A stretch of 64,000 nucleotides of DNA, from NCBI GenBank assembly GCA_905233765.1, contig CAJOCU010000009.1, forward strand, positions 1 through 64,000. Reading direction: 5' to 3'. The translations under genes and the position numbers were made by a program. Shown in pieces: positions 50,570 through 59,591 of this stretch; the first letter of the stretch is position 1; every line of letters begins with the position of its first letter. Source of the DNA: an uncultured Bacteroidaceae bacterium (lineage in GTDB: Bacteria > Bacteroidota > Bacteroidia > Bacteroidales > Bacteroidaceae). The notes beneath the pieces were generated by a model. It saw only the letters and a program-made list of their open reading frames with translations. It was not told the DNA's origin and ran no database searches.

Positions 50570-51613
50570 ATGGTAGAGCTTGGGAAATGGCAATGGCAGG
50601 AGCCGGGGACGGCATGGAGGGGAGTCGGGGTGTATCATGTCACGCTGACGGTGCCATCGTGTGAGCCGTTGCTCGGGACATTGGTGATTCCGGATCATGA
50701 CCCCTCGAAGGCGCGGATTGAGCGGACGGCATTGGGGAATGCTGTTGTTGATGAGTTGTATGTGATGTGCAAGCACTATCCGGTAATCCGCATTCTCCAG
50801 TTCTGCCTGATGCCAGACCACCTGCATGCTGTCATCCATGTGACGCAGGTGATGGAAACGAGCATCCGCAGCGTGATTCGCGGATATTGGCAGGGGGTGA
50901 AGAAGCTGGGAAGGGCTTATACTTTGGAGATTGCTGCCGAATTAAATTCGGTGACAAGGGACGAAGGGGGAAAAAGCGCGGGAGCAAGGGACGAAGGGGG
51001 AAAAAGCGCGGGGACAAGGGACGAAGGGGGCTTTGCTTTTCCGGTTTTTACGGAGCGGCCATTTATTCGGCCGCTGTCCCGGCGTGGACAGTTGCATACG
51101 ATGATTCGGTATGTTCTGATGAACCCGCAGCGGTTGGCTACGAAGCGGCTAAGACCGGGATATTTTCGTGTGCAGAAGGATATTGAGATTGGGGGACGGA
51201 AATATGATGGCGTGGGGAATGTGGGGATATTGATGGCTGAAAGTTTTGACACGGTGCATGTGCGGCGTATGATGGTGGAAGCGGCCAACCACGGCGAAAC
51301 GGAAACGCTGCGGAACTATATGAAATCCTGTGTGCTGAAGGCCCGTAAGGGCGTGGTCCTGGTATCGCCTTTCATATCACCTCATGAGAAGCAGGTGATG
51401 GATGTGCTGCTTCGCGAACAGCGGCCTTTTATCTTTCTCGCGGACAATGGTTTCAGAGAGTATTACAAGCCTTCAGATGCTCTCTTTGATGCTTGCGCAG
51501 CGGGGCGCGTACTCATACTGAGCCCTTGGCCATACGATGCCGAAAAACGTCATATCAGCCGTGCGGAGTGTGTGCAGCTGAATGCGATGGCAGAAGAAAT
51601 CTGTGAGTCTTAG
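50570..51613 (+). CDS. REP-associated tyrosine (Y1) transposase with a DprA/SLOG-like C-terminal domain
   Basis: 347 residues from ATG 50570. The N-terminal half is a Y1/TnpA-REP nuclease: the HUH motif is H84-L85-H86 in CLMPDHLHAVIHV and the catalytic tyrosine is Y181 in HTMIRYVLMNPQRLATKRLRPGYF. Such proteins cut and join single-stranded DNA at REP-type hairpins. Between the two motifs (residues about 128-154) a ten-residue repeat (TRDEGGKSAG) is coded by a 30-base tandem repeat. The C-terminal part (about 255-347) reads KGVVLVSPFISPHEKQVMDVLLREQRPFIFLADNGF ... AAGRVLILSPWPYD-EKRHISRAECVQLNAMAEEIC, a Rossmann-like alternation resembling DprA/LOG proteins. That last reading is inference. Confidence 0.85.
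   Translation: MVELGKWQWQEPGTAWRGVGVYHVTLTVPSCEPLLGTLVIPDHDPSKARIERTALGNAVVDELYVMCKHYPVIRILQFCLMPDHLHAVIHVTQVMETSIRSVIRGYWQGVKKLGRAYTLEIAAELNSVTRDEGGKSAGARDEGGKSAGTRDEGGFAFPVFTERPFIRPLSRRGQLHTMIRYVLMNPQRLATKRLRPGYFRVQKDIEIGGRKYDGVGNVGILMAESFDTVHVRRMMVEAANHGETETLRNYMKSCVLKARKGVVLVSPFISPHEKQVMDVLLREQRPFIFLADNGFREYYKPSDALFDACAAGRVLILSPWPYDAEKRHISRAECVQLNAMAEEICES
50951..51030 (+). repeat. 30-base tandem repeat inside the transposase gene
   Basis: Units begin at 50951, 50981 and 51011 (the last is 20 bases). Each contains CAAGGGACGAAGGGGG, followed in the full units by AAAAAGCGCG. Differences are confined to the first four or five bases of each unit. The repeat keeps the frame. Confidence 0.9.
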
Positions 51614-51632
51614 AATCTTTTTCCTCTTTTCC

Positions 51633-51663
51633 TTTGCCCGAAAGCTAATATTCAGTACTTTTG
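51633..51663 (+). promoter_or_regulatory. Promoter for the outer-membrane-type protein
   Basis: TTTG at 51633-51636, 19 bases, TACTTTTG at 51656-51663; ATG at 51686. Confidence 0.75.
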
Positions 51664-51685
51664 CGTCGTTTTTTTTGCGCCGCGA

Positions 51686-52402
51686 ATGAGTTATATTGAT
51701 TATAAGGCTTTTGGGGGGACGTTCTCAAGTTGCTTGAGGGCGGTTTGTGTTGTTGCCTTGATGGTGTGCGGCGCGGCGGTGCTTCGGGCGCAGGACGAGG
51801 TGGCGGAGAAGAGTGGGGTGGTGGAGAAGAGGAAGGTGTATCAGGGGTTCTCGGGTGGGATGCTGTTGCACACGGGTTACCTCTTCGGCATAGATGGGGC
51901 TGCGCCTGTGGCTGCCGACGGGCGGTCGTACAGCCCGCAAGGCGGGGTGTTCGGTATTGGCGGTTGTGCGCGCGTTCATCTGTGGAAGTACCTGCGCGTG
52001 GGCTTCGAGGGCTTTGTCTCCACGATGTACCAGGGCATGATGGACAACAGGGAGCTGTTGAGGCCTGGCAGCTATGTGCGTACGGGGTGTGGAGGTGTGA
52101 TGGCTGATGCTTGCTGGCGGTTGCCGAAGGTGTGGCCCTACGTGGGTGCCTCGCTGGGCGGCGGCGCCATGCGTTCGCTCTACATGCTGGACGGCGACCA
52201 GGAGAGCTGGGCGCGGCAGTCGGACACTTATTTCCACAAGCAGGGTTTCTTCTATGTCGCGCCGTATGTGGGTTGCGACTATGCGATGTCCAAGAAGATG
52301 CACCTTACCTTCCGCTTGGACTGGATGCTGGCCATCAGCCAGCGTGAGCTTGCTAAACCTTCAGGCCCACGATTGTACGTAGGATTTATTTTCGTCCATT
52401 AG
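51686..52402 (+). CDS. Predicted outer-membrane beta-barrel protein, unknown function
   Basis: 238 residues with a signal segment at about 15-35 (SSCLRAVCVVALMVCGAAVLRAQ). The mature part alternates polar and aromatic residues in strands: GGMLLHTGYLFGI, VFGIGGCARVHLWKYLRVGFEGFVST, GGVMADACWRLPKVWPYVGASLGGG, FFYVAPYVGCDYAMSKKMHLTFRLDWMLAI, ending LYVGFIFVH with a C-terminal aromatic strand. This is the pattern of an eight- to ten-strand barrel. Function cannot be named. Confidence 0.7.
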   Translation: MSYIDYKAFGGTFSSCLRAVCVVALMVCGAAVLRAQDEVAEKSGVVEKRKVYQGFSGGMLLHTGYLFGIDGAAPVAADGRSYSPQGGVFGIGGCARVHLWKYLRVGFEGFVSTMYQGMMDNRELLRPGSYVRTGCGGVMADACWRLPKVWPYVGASLGGGAMRSLYMLDGDQESWARQSDTYFHKQGFFYVAPYVGCDYAMSKKMHLTFRLDWMLAISQRELAKPSGPRLYVGFIFVH

Positions 52403-52431
52403 TGTTTTTCGATGGTTCCGTGCAGGCCCGT

Positions 52432-53076
52432 TTACCCGAAGAGGTAGGGGTTGTTGCGGTGTTCGGCGGCGATGGTGGTTTTGGGGCCATGGCCGGGATA
52501 GACGGTGGTGTCGCCGGGGAGGGTTTTGATGAGGGATTTAAGGGCGTTGATGAGGTCCCAGTGGTTGCCGCCGGGGAAGTCGGTGCGGCCGATGCTGAGC
52601 TGGAAGAGGTTGTCGCCGGAGAAGAGGGCGTGCTCCTCGGCGCAGTAGTAGCAGATGCCGCCGGGGGTGTGACCGGGGCAGGGGATGACAGTGAGCTGGT
52701 GCTGACCGAAGCGGATGACGGTGCCGGCGGTGATGTCCTCGCCCGCAGGCGTCGTGGCGGTGCGGATGGAGTAGTTGAGGATCTGCCGAACTTGGTCATC
52801 GACATTGTCGTAGAGGGGACGGTCCAGCTGCGGACAGCGCGGCTGTAGGCCATAGAGCTCGAAGATGTAGTCGGCGCCCCAGAAGTGGTCGAAATGGGCG
52901 TGGGTGAGCAGATGGGCCACGGGCTTGAGGTCGTGCTCGCGGATATACTGGGCGATGGCGGCTTTCTCATCGTCGTAGTAGGCGCCGCAGTCGATGATGA
53001 CGGCCTCGCGGGTGTCGTCGCTAACGACATAGCAGTTCTCGCTGAGGGGATTGACGGGGAAGGTTTTTATAACCAC
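52432..53076 (-). CDS. MBL-fold metallo-hydrolase (glyoxalase II-like)
   Basis: 214 residues. The metal motif THAHFDHFWG with the later GHTPGGICYY and SGDNLF, and a closing YPGHGPKTTIAAEHRNNPYL, fit the glyoxalase-II-like group that hydrolyses thioesters such as S-lactoylglutathione or related thiol esters. The N-terminal NCYVVSDDTREAVIIDCGAY is the usual first strand pair. It is followed by rsmG upstream on the same strand. Confidence 0.9.
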   Translation of the reverse strand: MVIKTFPVNPLSENCYVVSDDTREAVIIDCGAYYDDEKAAIAQYIREHDLKPVAHLLTHAHFDHFWGADYIFELYGLQPRCPQLDRPLYDNVDDQVRQILNYSIRTATTPAGEDITAGTVIRFGQHQLTVIPCPGHTPGGICYYCAEEHALFSGDNLFQLSIGRTDFPGGNHWDLINALKSLIKTLPGDTTVYPGHGPKTTIAAEHRNNPYLFG

Positions 53077-53102
53077 AGTGAAGAATGAAAGGTGAAGAAT
53101 AG

Positions 53103-53723
53103 CTATAGTTGAACATACACGACCTTCTTGGTCTCGAAGTATTCTTCGGTGAAAAAGTCGGAGAGGGGTGTGATGAGTTTTTCGGTGCGGACGGCAGCGG
53201 CCTCGTGCTCCAGCTCGCCACCCTTGAGGGCAATGAGGCCATTGGGAAGGGCGTTGTGCGAGGGCTGAGCAATATGGCGCTGAGCAATCTTCACGAGGTC
53301 GGCCAGCGGCATTACGGCACGGCTGACAATGAAGTCAAAGCGCTGCTTGACCTCTTCGGCGCGAGCGTGCTGCGTGGTGACATTGGTGAGGCCGAGGGCG
53401 GTGATGACCTCGTTGCAGACGCGAATCTTCTTGCCGATACTATCCACGAGGTGGAACTGCACTTCGGGGAACATGATGGCCAAGGGGATGCCGGGGAAGC
53501 CGCCGCCGGTGCCGAGGTCCATGACGCGTGTACCGGGGCGGAAGTTGATGATCTCGGCGATGCCCAGCGAGTGCAGCACGTGGTGCTCGTAGAGGTTGTC
53601 GATGTCCTTGCGCGAGATGACGTTGATCTTGGCGTTCCAGTCGTGGTAGAGCGCATCGAGGGCCGCGAAGCGGGAGATCTGCTCGGCCGAGAGGAAGGGG
53701 AAATATTTCAGAATAGTATTCAT
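53103..53723 (-). CDS. rsmG: 16S rRNA (guanine527-N7)-methyltransferase
   Basis: 206 residues. The AdoMet-binding motif I is VMDLGTGGGFPGIPLAIMFP, with HLVDSIGKKIRVCNEVITALGL and FDFIVSRAVMPL after it; the N-terminal WNAKINVISRKDIDNLYEHHVLHSL is the family signature. It methylates G527 of 16S rRNA. Its gene lies between an MBL hydrolase and an antiporter, same strand. Confidence 0.95.
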   Translation of the reverse strand: MNTILKYFPFLSAEQISRFAALDALYHDWNAKINVISRKDIDNLYEHHVLHSLGIAEIINFRPGTRVMDLGTGGGFPGIPLAIMFPEVQFHLVDSIGKKIRVCNEVITALGLTNVTTQHARAEEVKQRFDFIVSRAVMPLADLVKIAQRHIAQPSHNALPNGLIALKGGELEHEAAAVRTEKLITPLSDFFTEEYFETKKVVYVQL

Positions 53724-53752
53724 CTCATATCTAATATTTTATATCTTGTATC

Positions 53753-55024
53753 TTATTTTAGTCTTGGCCACCTAAACATGATGGCGAGGATGGCGCAGAG
53801 GCCCATGGTGAAGGGATAATATAAATAAGGTATAATCTCAACGGGGTTGAGGGCTGCGAGGGAGGCGGCCATGAGGAGCTGCGCGCCATAGGGGATGAGG
53901 GCCTGGGCCAGACACGAGAAGGTGTCGAGGAGGCTGGCGCTCTTGCGAGGATCTACGCCGAAGCGCTCTGCTATCTCCTTGGCGATGGGCCCCATGGTGA
54001 GGATGGCGACGGTGTTGTTGGCCGTGCAGAAATTCGTGAACATCACGAGGAGTCCGATGGTTAGCTCGGCAGCACGGGGACCGAAGATGCGACGTGTGAG
54101 GAAACCGATGATGTAGTTGATGCCGCCGCCATGACGGATGAGCGCCATGAGACCGCCCGCGAGTATCGTGACGATGATGAGCTCGCCCATCTCCAGAATG
54201 CCTTCGCCCATGGCACCGAACCAGCCGTAGAGGTCGTAGCTGCCGTAGGCGATGCCGATGGCGGCGCTGAGGAGCAGTCCCACCACCAGGACCACCAGCA
54301 CGTCAAGACCTGCGATGGCGGTGATGAGGACCACGACGTAGGGGAGGACCTTGAACGTGTCCACGGTGGCGAGTGCCTGTGGCGAGTGGAGCTGGGTGCC
54401 AAGGACGATGTAGAGCAGCAGCACCACCAGGGCGGCAGGCACCACGATGAGCGAGTTCATGCGGAACTTGTCGCTCATCCGGCAGCCCTGCGTGCGGGTG
54501 GCCATGATGGTGGTGTCGGAGATGAAGCTGAGGTTGTCACCGAAGAAGGCGCCGCCGACCACGACACCTACCACGAAGGGCACCGAGGCTCCCGTGGCCC
54601 CGGCAATACCGGCAGCAATGGGCACCAGCGCAACGACTGTTCCGACGCTCGTGCCGATGCTCAAGGAGATAAAACATGCCGAAAGGAAAAGCCCTGCTAA
54701 CAGCAAGTTATCAGGTAATAGTTGAAGTGATAGTTGAACTGTAGCGTCGATGGCTCCCATTGCCTTGGCAGAGGCAGCAAAAGCACCTGCGAGGATGAAG
54801 ATCCAAATCATCAGCAGGATGTCTGGCAGCCCCGCGCCACGCGAGAACAGGGTGATGCGTTCGCGCAAGGGGATGCCCCGCGTGACGGCGATGGCATAGA
54901 TGCTCGTCAGCAGGAATGCCACGCTGATGGGCACCTTGTAGAAGTCACCGGCGAAGATGCTGGCCACCACGTAGATGGTCAGGAATACTAAAATGGGACT
55001 GAGCGACAATAACCCCTTTGGCAT
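53753..55024 (-). CDS. NhaC-type Na+/H+ antiporter
   Basis: 423 residues with eleven or twelve membrane segments. Family marks include LLMIWIFILAGAFAASAKAMGAIDATV, SIGTSVGTVVALVPIAAGIA, VGGAFFGDNLSFISDTTIMATRTQGC and a closing LLDTFSCLAQALIPYGAQLLMAASLA. It probably exchanges Na+ for protons, or a carried metabolite; amino-acid antiport also occurs in this family. The minus-strand -7 box TACCTTTG (55049-55042) lies 18 bases upstream. Confidence 0.9.
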   Translation of the reverse strand: MPKGLLSLSPILVFLTIYVVASIFAGDFYKVPISVAFLLTSIYAIAVTRGIPLRERITLFSRGAGLPDILLMIWIFILAGAFAASAKAMGAIDATVQLSLQLLPDNLLLAGLFLSACFISLSIGTSVGTVVALVPIAAGIAGATGASVPFVVGVVVGGAFFGDNLSFISDTTIMATRTQGCRMSDKFRMNSLIVVPAALVVLLLYIVLGTQLHSPQALATVDTFKVLPYVVVLITAIAGLDVLVVLVVGLLLSAAIGIAYGSYDLYGWFGAMGEGILEMGELIIVTILAGGLMALIRHGGGINYIIGFLTRRIFGPRAAELTIGLLVMFTNFCTANNTVAILTMGPIAKEIAERFGVDPRKSASLLDTFSCLAQALIPYGAQLLMAASLAALNPVEIIPYLYYPFTMGLCAILAIMFRWPRLK

Positions 55025-55041
55025 TTTCTTGGATTTGCGGG

Positions 55042-55049
55042 CAAAGGTA
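55042..55049 (-). promoter_or_regulatory. Candidate -7 box for the antiporter gene
   Basis: CAAAGGTA on the plus strand is TACCTTTG on the minus strand, 18 bases before the start. Confidence 0.5.
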
Positions 55050-55089
55050 GTGAATTATGACGAAAATGGCTTGTTTTTGGTGAATTCTT

Positions 55090-55120
55090 TTTGCAATTCG
55101 GGTCAAATTGTGTACTTTTG
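55090..55120 (+). promoter_or_regulatory. Promoter for kdgK-eda
   Basis: TTTG at 55090-55093, exactly 19 bases, TACTTTTG at 55113-55120; ATG at 55160. Confidence 0.75.
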
Positions 55121-55159
55121 CCCGCAAGAAATGCAAATCGTAAATCTTAAAATCATATT

Positions 55160-56182
55160 ATGTCAAAGATTGTCACTCTTGGCGAACTCATGCTTCGCCT
55201 CTCCCCCCAAGGCAATGACCGTTTCATCCAGAGCGAGAGCTTCCGCATCATCCCCGGTGGTGGTGAGGCCAATGTCGCCATCTCGCTGGCCAACTATGGT
55301 CACGAGGCCTATTTCGTCAGCAAGCTGCCCAAGCACGAGATTGGTCAGATCGCTGTGAACGCGATGCGCCGCTATGGCGTGGATACCCGCTTCATTGCCC
55401 GTGGCGGTGACCGCGTGGGACTGTACTATGCCGAGACGGGAGCCTCGATGCGCCCCTCTAAGGTCATCTACGACCGTGCTCACAGCGCCATCGCCGAGGC
55501 CACACCTGCCGACTTTGATTTCGACAAGATCATGGAGGGCGCCGACTGGTTCCACTGGAGTGGCATCACCCCCGCCATCAGCGACAAGGCTGCCGAGTTG
55601 ACGCGCCTGGCCTGCGAAGCTGCCAAGCGCCACGGCGTCACGGTGTCTGTGGATCTGAACTTCCGCAAAAAGCTGTGGACGAGCGAGAAGGCCATCAGCA
55701 TCATGCGCCCGCTGATGAAGTACGTGGATGTCTGCATCGGCAACGAAGAGGACGCTGAGCTGTGCTTAGGCTTCAAGCCCGACGCTGATGTCGAGGGTGG
55801 CAAGACGGACGCTGCCGGCTACGAAGGCATCTTCCGCCAGATGCGCGAGGAGTTCGGCTTCAAGTATGTCGTATCGACACTGCGCGAGAGCTTCTCGGCT
55901 ACGCACAATGGCTGGAAGGCCCTCATCTTCGACGGCAAGGAGTTCTACCAGAGCAAGCGCTACGACATTGACCCCATCATCGACCGCGTGGGTGGTGGCG
56001 ACAGCTTCTCCGGCGGCCTGATCCACGGTCTGCTGACGAAGGGCACACAGGGCGAGGCCCTGGAGTTCGCCGTGGCTGCCAGCGCACTGAAGCACACCAT
56101 CAATGGCGATTTCAACTTAGTATCAACTGAAGAAGTAGAGGCGCTCGCTGGCGGCAATGCCAACGGCAGAGTGCAACGATAA
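55160..56182 (+). CDS. kdgK: 2-dehydro-3-deoxygluconokinase (PfkB family)
   Basis: 340 residues. The PfkB start [43 protein letters not shown] and the catalytic-site motif [16 protein letters not shown] with the base Asp are present. It phosphorylates KDG to KDPG, which the aldolase in the next gene, two bases away, then splits. The pair serves breakdown of uronic acids. Confidence 0.9.
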   Translation: MSKIVTLGELMLRLSPQGNDRFIQSESFRIIPGGGEANVAISLANYGHEAYFVSKLPKHEIGQIAVNAMRRYGVDTRFIARGGDRVGLYYAETGASMRPSKVIYDRAHSAIAEATPADFDFDKIMEGADWFHWSGITPAISDKAAELTRLACEAAKRHGVTVSVDLNFRKKLWTSEKAISIMRPLMKYVDVCIGNEEDAELCLGFKPDADVEGGKTDAAGYEGIFRQMREEFGFKYVVSTLRESFSATHNGWKALIFDGKEFYQSKRYDIDPIIDRVGGGDSFSGGLIHGLLTKGTQGEALEFAVAASALKHTINGDFNLVSTEEVEALAGGNANGRVQR

Positions 56183-56184
56183 TT

Positions 56185-56850
56185 ATGGCACGATTTGATC
56201 AGATAGCAGTCTTAAAGAAGATTGGTGAGACGGGAATGGTTCCCGTGTTTTATCACAAGGATGCTGAGGTGGCCAAGAAGGTCATCAAGGCTTGTTATGA
56301 GGGCGGCGTTCGCGCCTTTGAGTTTACCAACCGTGGCGATTTCGCTCAGGAGGTGTTTGCCGAGTGCGTGAAGTTCGCAGCCAAGGAATGCCCCGAGCTG
56401 GCGCTGGGCATCGGTAGCGTCGTGGATGCTCCCACAGCCGCCATGTACCTGCAGCTGGGTGCCTGCTTCGTCGTAGGCCCGTTGTTCAACCCCGAGATTG
56501 CTCCCGTCTGCAACCGCCGTCTGGTGCCTTATTGCCCGGGCTGCGGCAGCGTCAGCGAGATTGGTAAGGCGCAGGAGCTGGGCTGCGTGCTCACGAAGCT
56601 CTTTCCCGGCGATGTCTATGGTCCCAACATGGTCAAGGGTCTGATGGCTCCCATGCCCTGGTCGAAGATCATGGTCACGGGTGGCATGGCTCCCGAGGCC
56701 GAGAACCTGAAGGCCTGGTTCAAAGCTGGTGTCTATTGCGTGGGCATGGGCTCGAAGCTCTTCCCGAAGGACAAGGTCGAGGCTGAGGACTGGCAGTATG
56801 TCACCGACAAATGTCGCGAATGCCTGGATATCATTGCCAGCGTGCGTTGA
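56185..56850 (+). CDS. eda: KDPG / 4-hydroxy-2-oxoglutarate aldolase
   Basis: 221 residues, class I aldolase. The catalytic Glu lies in FEFTNRGDF and the Schiff-base lysine in [55 protein letters not shown] is the phosphate-binding end. It gives pyruvate and glyceraldehyde 3-phosphate from KDPG. Its start follows the kinase stop by two bases. Confidence 0.92.
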   Translation: MARFDQIAVLKKIGETGMVPVFYHKDAEVAKKVIKACYEGGVRAFEFTNRGDFAQEVFAECVKFAAKECPELALGIGSVVDAPTAAMYLQLGACFVVGPLFNPEIAPVCNRRLVPYCPGCGSVSEIGKAQELGCVLTKLFPGDVYGPNMVKGLMAPMPWSKIMVTGGMAPEAENLKAWFKAGVYCVGMGSKLFPKDKVEAEDWQYVTDKCRECLDIIASVR

Positions 56851-56874
56851 CGTAACCCTTAAATAGTTAGCCCT

Positions 56875-57825
56875 ATGCTGACACGAAATCAATCACGCAG
56901 GCTCTCGTGGAAGGGAGCCGCGACAGTCGGCATCGCCTCTGTGCTGGTGGCGAGCTGCCAATGGTTCAACGGAACCAAGGACGGAAACAATGACCTGGTG
57001 TGGTGCACGGTGGAGTACGAGGATAGTATCGCCGTGGGTAATGCGCAAGCATTCCAGGAGATGCACATCGATTTCCCACCCAGTATGGATGCCGAGAAGG
57101 CCGACAAAGGGACCGTGGCGGCCTTGGCGTGGATTCGTGAGCGTGTGATGTCCTGCAGCTTCCCCAACTTCGAGGGCGAACAGATCGATTCTGCCATCGC
57201 CTTCTCGATCGACGAGGTGGAGCGCTATGCCGAGACATTCGTCAAGTCGTGTGGACGCCAGGGACTCGACCACATGGCTACCGACTTGCGCGAGTTCGCT
57301 GCCGAGATGGGGGAGGGAGGCTTCGATGGCAGCTTCATGAACTGGTTGCACATTGAGCTGCAGGAACAGAATCCCGAATACCTGACCCTGTCGCAGGAGT
57401 ACGATATCTACACGGGCGGAGCCCATGGTAGCCAGCGCCTGGCGGGCGTCACCTTCAGCAAGAAAGAGGGCATCCAAATGGGTTGGAACATCTTCAACCC
57501 CGACAAGAAGAAAGAACTGGTAGCGCTCATCAAGGAGGAACTCAAGAAAGCTTTCAGCACGGAGTCCGAAACGCCCATCGTCACCGATGAGCAGCTGCAG
57601 GAGTTGCTGATACTCTACGATGATCCTGACACGCCCGAGAATGAACTGGAATACGGCCTCCCGTTGCCGGTCACAGACCCGTGGATGACGCGCGATGGCA
57701 TCGTCTTCCTCTATCAGGAGTACGAGATTGCCTGCTACGCCATGGGACGCCCCTCGGTCATTCTGCCTTATGGGGCGGTGCTGCCGCTGCTGACTGATAA
57801 GGGACGGGCTCTGTTGAATCGCTGA
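56875..57825 (+). CDS. RsiV-like lipoprotein (DUF3298/DUF4163)
   Basis: 316 residues with a lipoprotein signal (VGIASVLVASCQW, Cys about 28). The C-terminal half contains the DUF3298 pattern SQEYDIYTGGAHGSQRLAGVTF and FLYQEYEIACYAMGRPSVILPYGAVLPLL. The family includes the extracellular part of RsiV, which binds lysozyme in Bacillus; here there is no sigma partner gene. Role unknown. Confidence 0.85.
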   Translation: MLTRNQSRRLSWKGAATVGIASVLVASCQWFNGTKDGNNDLVWCTVEYEDSIAVGNAQAFQEMHIDFPPSMDAEKADKGTVAALAWIRERVMSCSFPNFEGEQIDSAIAFSIDEVERYAETFVKSCGRQGLDHMATDLREFAAEMGEGGFDGSFMNWLHIELQEQNPEYLTLSQEYDIYTGGAHGSQRLAGVTFSKKEGIQMGWNIFNPDKKKELVALIKEELKKAFSTESETPIVTDEQLQELLILYDDPDTPENELEYGLPLPVTDPWMTRDGIVFLYQEYEIACYAMGRPSVILPYGAVLPLLTDKGRALLNR

Positions 57826-57836
57826 CTATCAGGCCG

Positions 57837-59591
57837 ATGAGAGGCGTTTTGACCATCTTCTTATATCTGTTTTGCGCGGCAGCCCTTGTCGCGCAGACTG
57901 ATTTATTGGTGGATGGTCAGTTGGTGGCGCGTGATGTGCAGCGCACAGGTCGAATGCCGGAGGCTCTGCAGCAGTTGCTTCAGGGACGCGAGATTCGGCT
58001 CCGTCAGACGCCGCGCCGCGTGGCATCATCGGGCATTGCCGCAGACGACCGAATCGGTCCTCTCTTGTCCTCTGTGCGTGGACAGGAAGAACCTTACAAC
58101 CTGCTGTGCCCACGCTGGCAGTATGATGATGGTAGCGTGAGCGAAGAGCGATGCCTGTCGGGATGTGTGGCAACGGCCATCGAGCAAGTGATGGCTTACT
58201 ACCGCTATCCCGAGGCCTTGACCGATACGCTTCATGGTTGGGAAACAGCACATTATGTCATCGAGGACTTATTGCCAGGAACACGTTTCGACTGGGATCA
58301 TTATCTCCTCGACTATCGGGGAGGGTGGACCGAGGAGCAGGGAATGGCCATTGCTGCGCCCACATTGGCAGCAGGAATGGCTGTGCACATGAATTATGGG
58401 CTCAACGCTTCTGGCGCAAGCGTCTATCGGGCCCAGGAACCCTTGCAGGAGGCTTTTGGATATGGAATGGTGAGCTATCATGATAGAATCCTCTATACCC
58501 CAGAACGCTGGCACGCAATGCTGCGTCATGAATTGCAACAAGGGCGCCCCATCGTCTATGCCGGCCACACGATGTCGCTGTCGGGACACGCTTTCAACAT
58601 AGATGGCGTGGACGGAGAGGGGTTCTATCATCTGAACTGGGGCTACGATGGCTGCTATGATGGCTGGTATGACCTCGACCGGCTGTCGCCGTGGGAAACA
58701 CTGCGGCCGGATGATGACGGGCTAGAGATTGGCTTCTTCTCCAATCAATGTGCGCTGTTCATGCATCCCTCTTCCGAAGCCGAACCGCTGGAACCCGATA
58801 CGCTGGCATTGGACAAACTGGGCATCGTGCTCGAAAATGTTGTCTTTCAGCGTGCCCCCGACCTCCAGGGCTACATCGGCGTCGACTTCCATTTCCGCAA
58901 CGAGGGCGCTGATGCGGTCACCTATACCTACGAGGTAATGACGTGGCTGCCCTCTGATACCGCCATCTTCAAGCAAGCTGATTATGTGGGCTTGAGCGCA
59001 ATCACCTTGCAGGCCGGCGAGCAACGCTCGCAGCGGGTCTATCTGCATTTCTCGGAGGAGGGCGAGCGTATCCTGGGTATTTCTCATGATGACGTAACGA
59101 TTCCATTCCAGAAGAACATCAGCATAGCCCATGGCACGCCGCCGCAGTTGGAGTGGGGGAGCGTCAGCGTGGAAGAAAGCCGTGAGGAGGAGGACCTCAC
59201 CTACACCTACACCTTCAGCGTCCCTGTTCGCAACAATGCCGCCGCAGGCTATGCTGGTAACAATGTAACCCTTTGCCTCTATGCCGATGGCGCAAAGGAC
59301 GAAGACCAGCGCCATTACCGTGTGCTCTCGCTGGCTGCGGGCGATGCTACCGCGCTCAGCGTGACCTTCAACAACTTGGCTCCTGCCACGGGCTACACCT
59401 TCTTGGTGCGATGTCCTTGGACTGTACAGGAGCAGCTGAGCTTCATGACGCCTACGCCGTCCGGCATAGCGTCGCCTGTGGAGAACGTCGAGGGCACCGC
59501 CTTCCGCTACGATCTCTCAGGTCGCCCTGCGCGCGAAGGTGCACGCGGTGTGCTGATTCAAAATGGCAAGAAGATATGGTTGAGCAACTGA
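57837..59591 (+). CDS. Secreted C10-family cysteine peptidase (streptopain-like)
   Basis: 584 residues. Signal peptide (MRGVLTIFLYLFCAAALVAQ) and a short propeptide precede the catalytic domain: nucleophile Cys110 in CLSGCVATAIEQVMAYYRYP and His251 in SLSGHAFNIDGVDGEGFYHLNWGYDG. Beta domains follow (about 325-550) and the tail FRYDLSGRPAREGARGVLIQNGKKIW. It is an exported protease of the SpeB/interpain/PrtT group. The propeptide is shorter than that of SpeB. The last 16 bases overlap the HD-domain gene. Confidence 0.9.
   Translation: MRGVLTIFLYLFCAAALVAQTDLLVDGQLVARDVQRTGRMPEALQQLLQGREIRLRQTPRRVASSGIAADDRIGPLLSSVRGQEEPYNLLCPRWQYDDGSVSEERCLSGCVATAIEQVMAYYRYPEALTDTLHGWETAHYVIEDLLPGTRFDWDHYLLDYRGGWTEEQGMAIAAPTLAAGMAVHMNYGLNASGASVYRAQEPLQEAFGYGMVSYHDRILYTPERWHAMLRHELQQGRPIVYAGHTMSLSGHAFNIDGVDGEGFYHLNWGYDGCYDGWYDLDRLSPWETLRPDDDGLEIGFFSNQCALFMHPSSEAEPLEPDTLALDKLGIVLENVVFQRAPDLQGYIGVDFHFRNEGADAVTYTYEVMTWLPSDTAIFKQADYVGLSAITLQAGEQRSQRVYLHFSEEGERILGISHDDVTIPFQKNISIAHGTPPQLEWGSVSVEESREEEDLTYTYTFSVPVRNNAAAGYAGNNVTLCLYADGAKDEDQRHYRVLSLAAGDATALSVTFNNLAPATGYTFLVRCPWTVQEQLSFMTPTPSGIASPVENVEGTAFRYDLSGRPAREGARGVLIQNGKKIWLSN

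Noticed and set aside
50951..51030. Possible CRISPR-like repeat
   Set aside because: The units are direct tandem copies without spacers and lie inside a coding frame.
59273..59575. Longer start for the HD-domain protein
   Set aside because: The extension lies out of frame within the C10 peptidase and has no HD-family residues; ATG 59576 gives the normal length.
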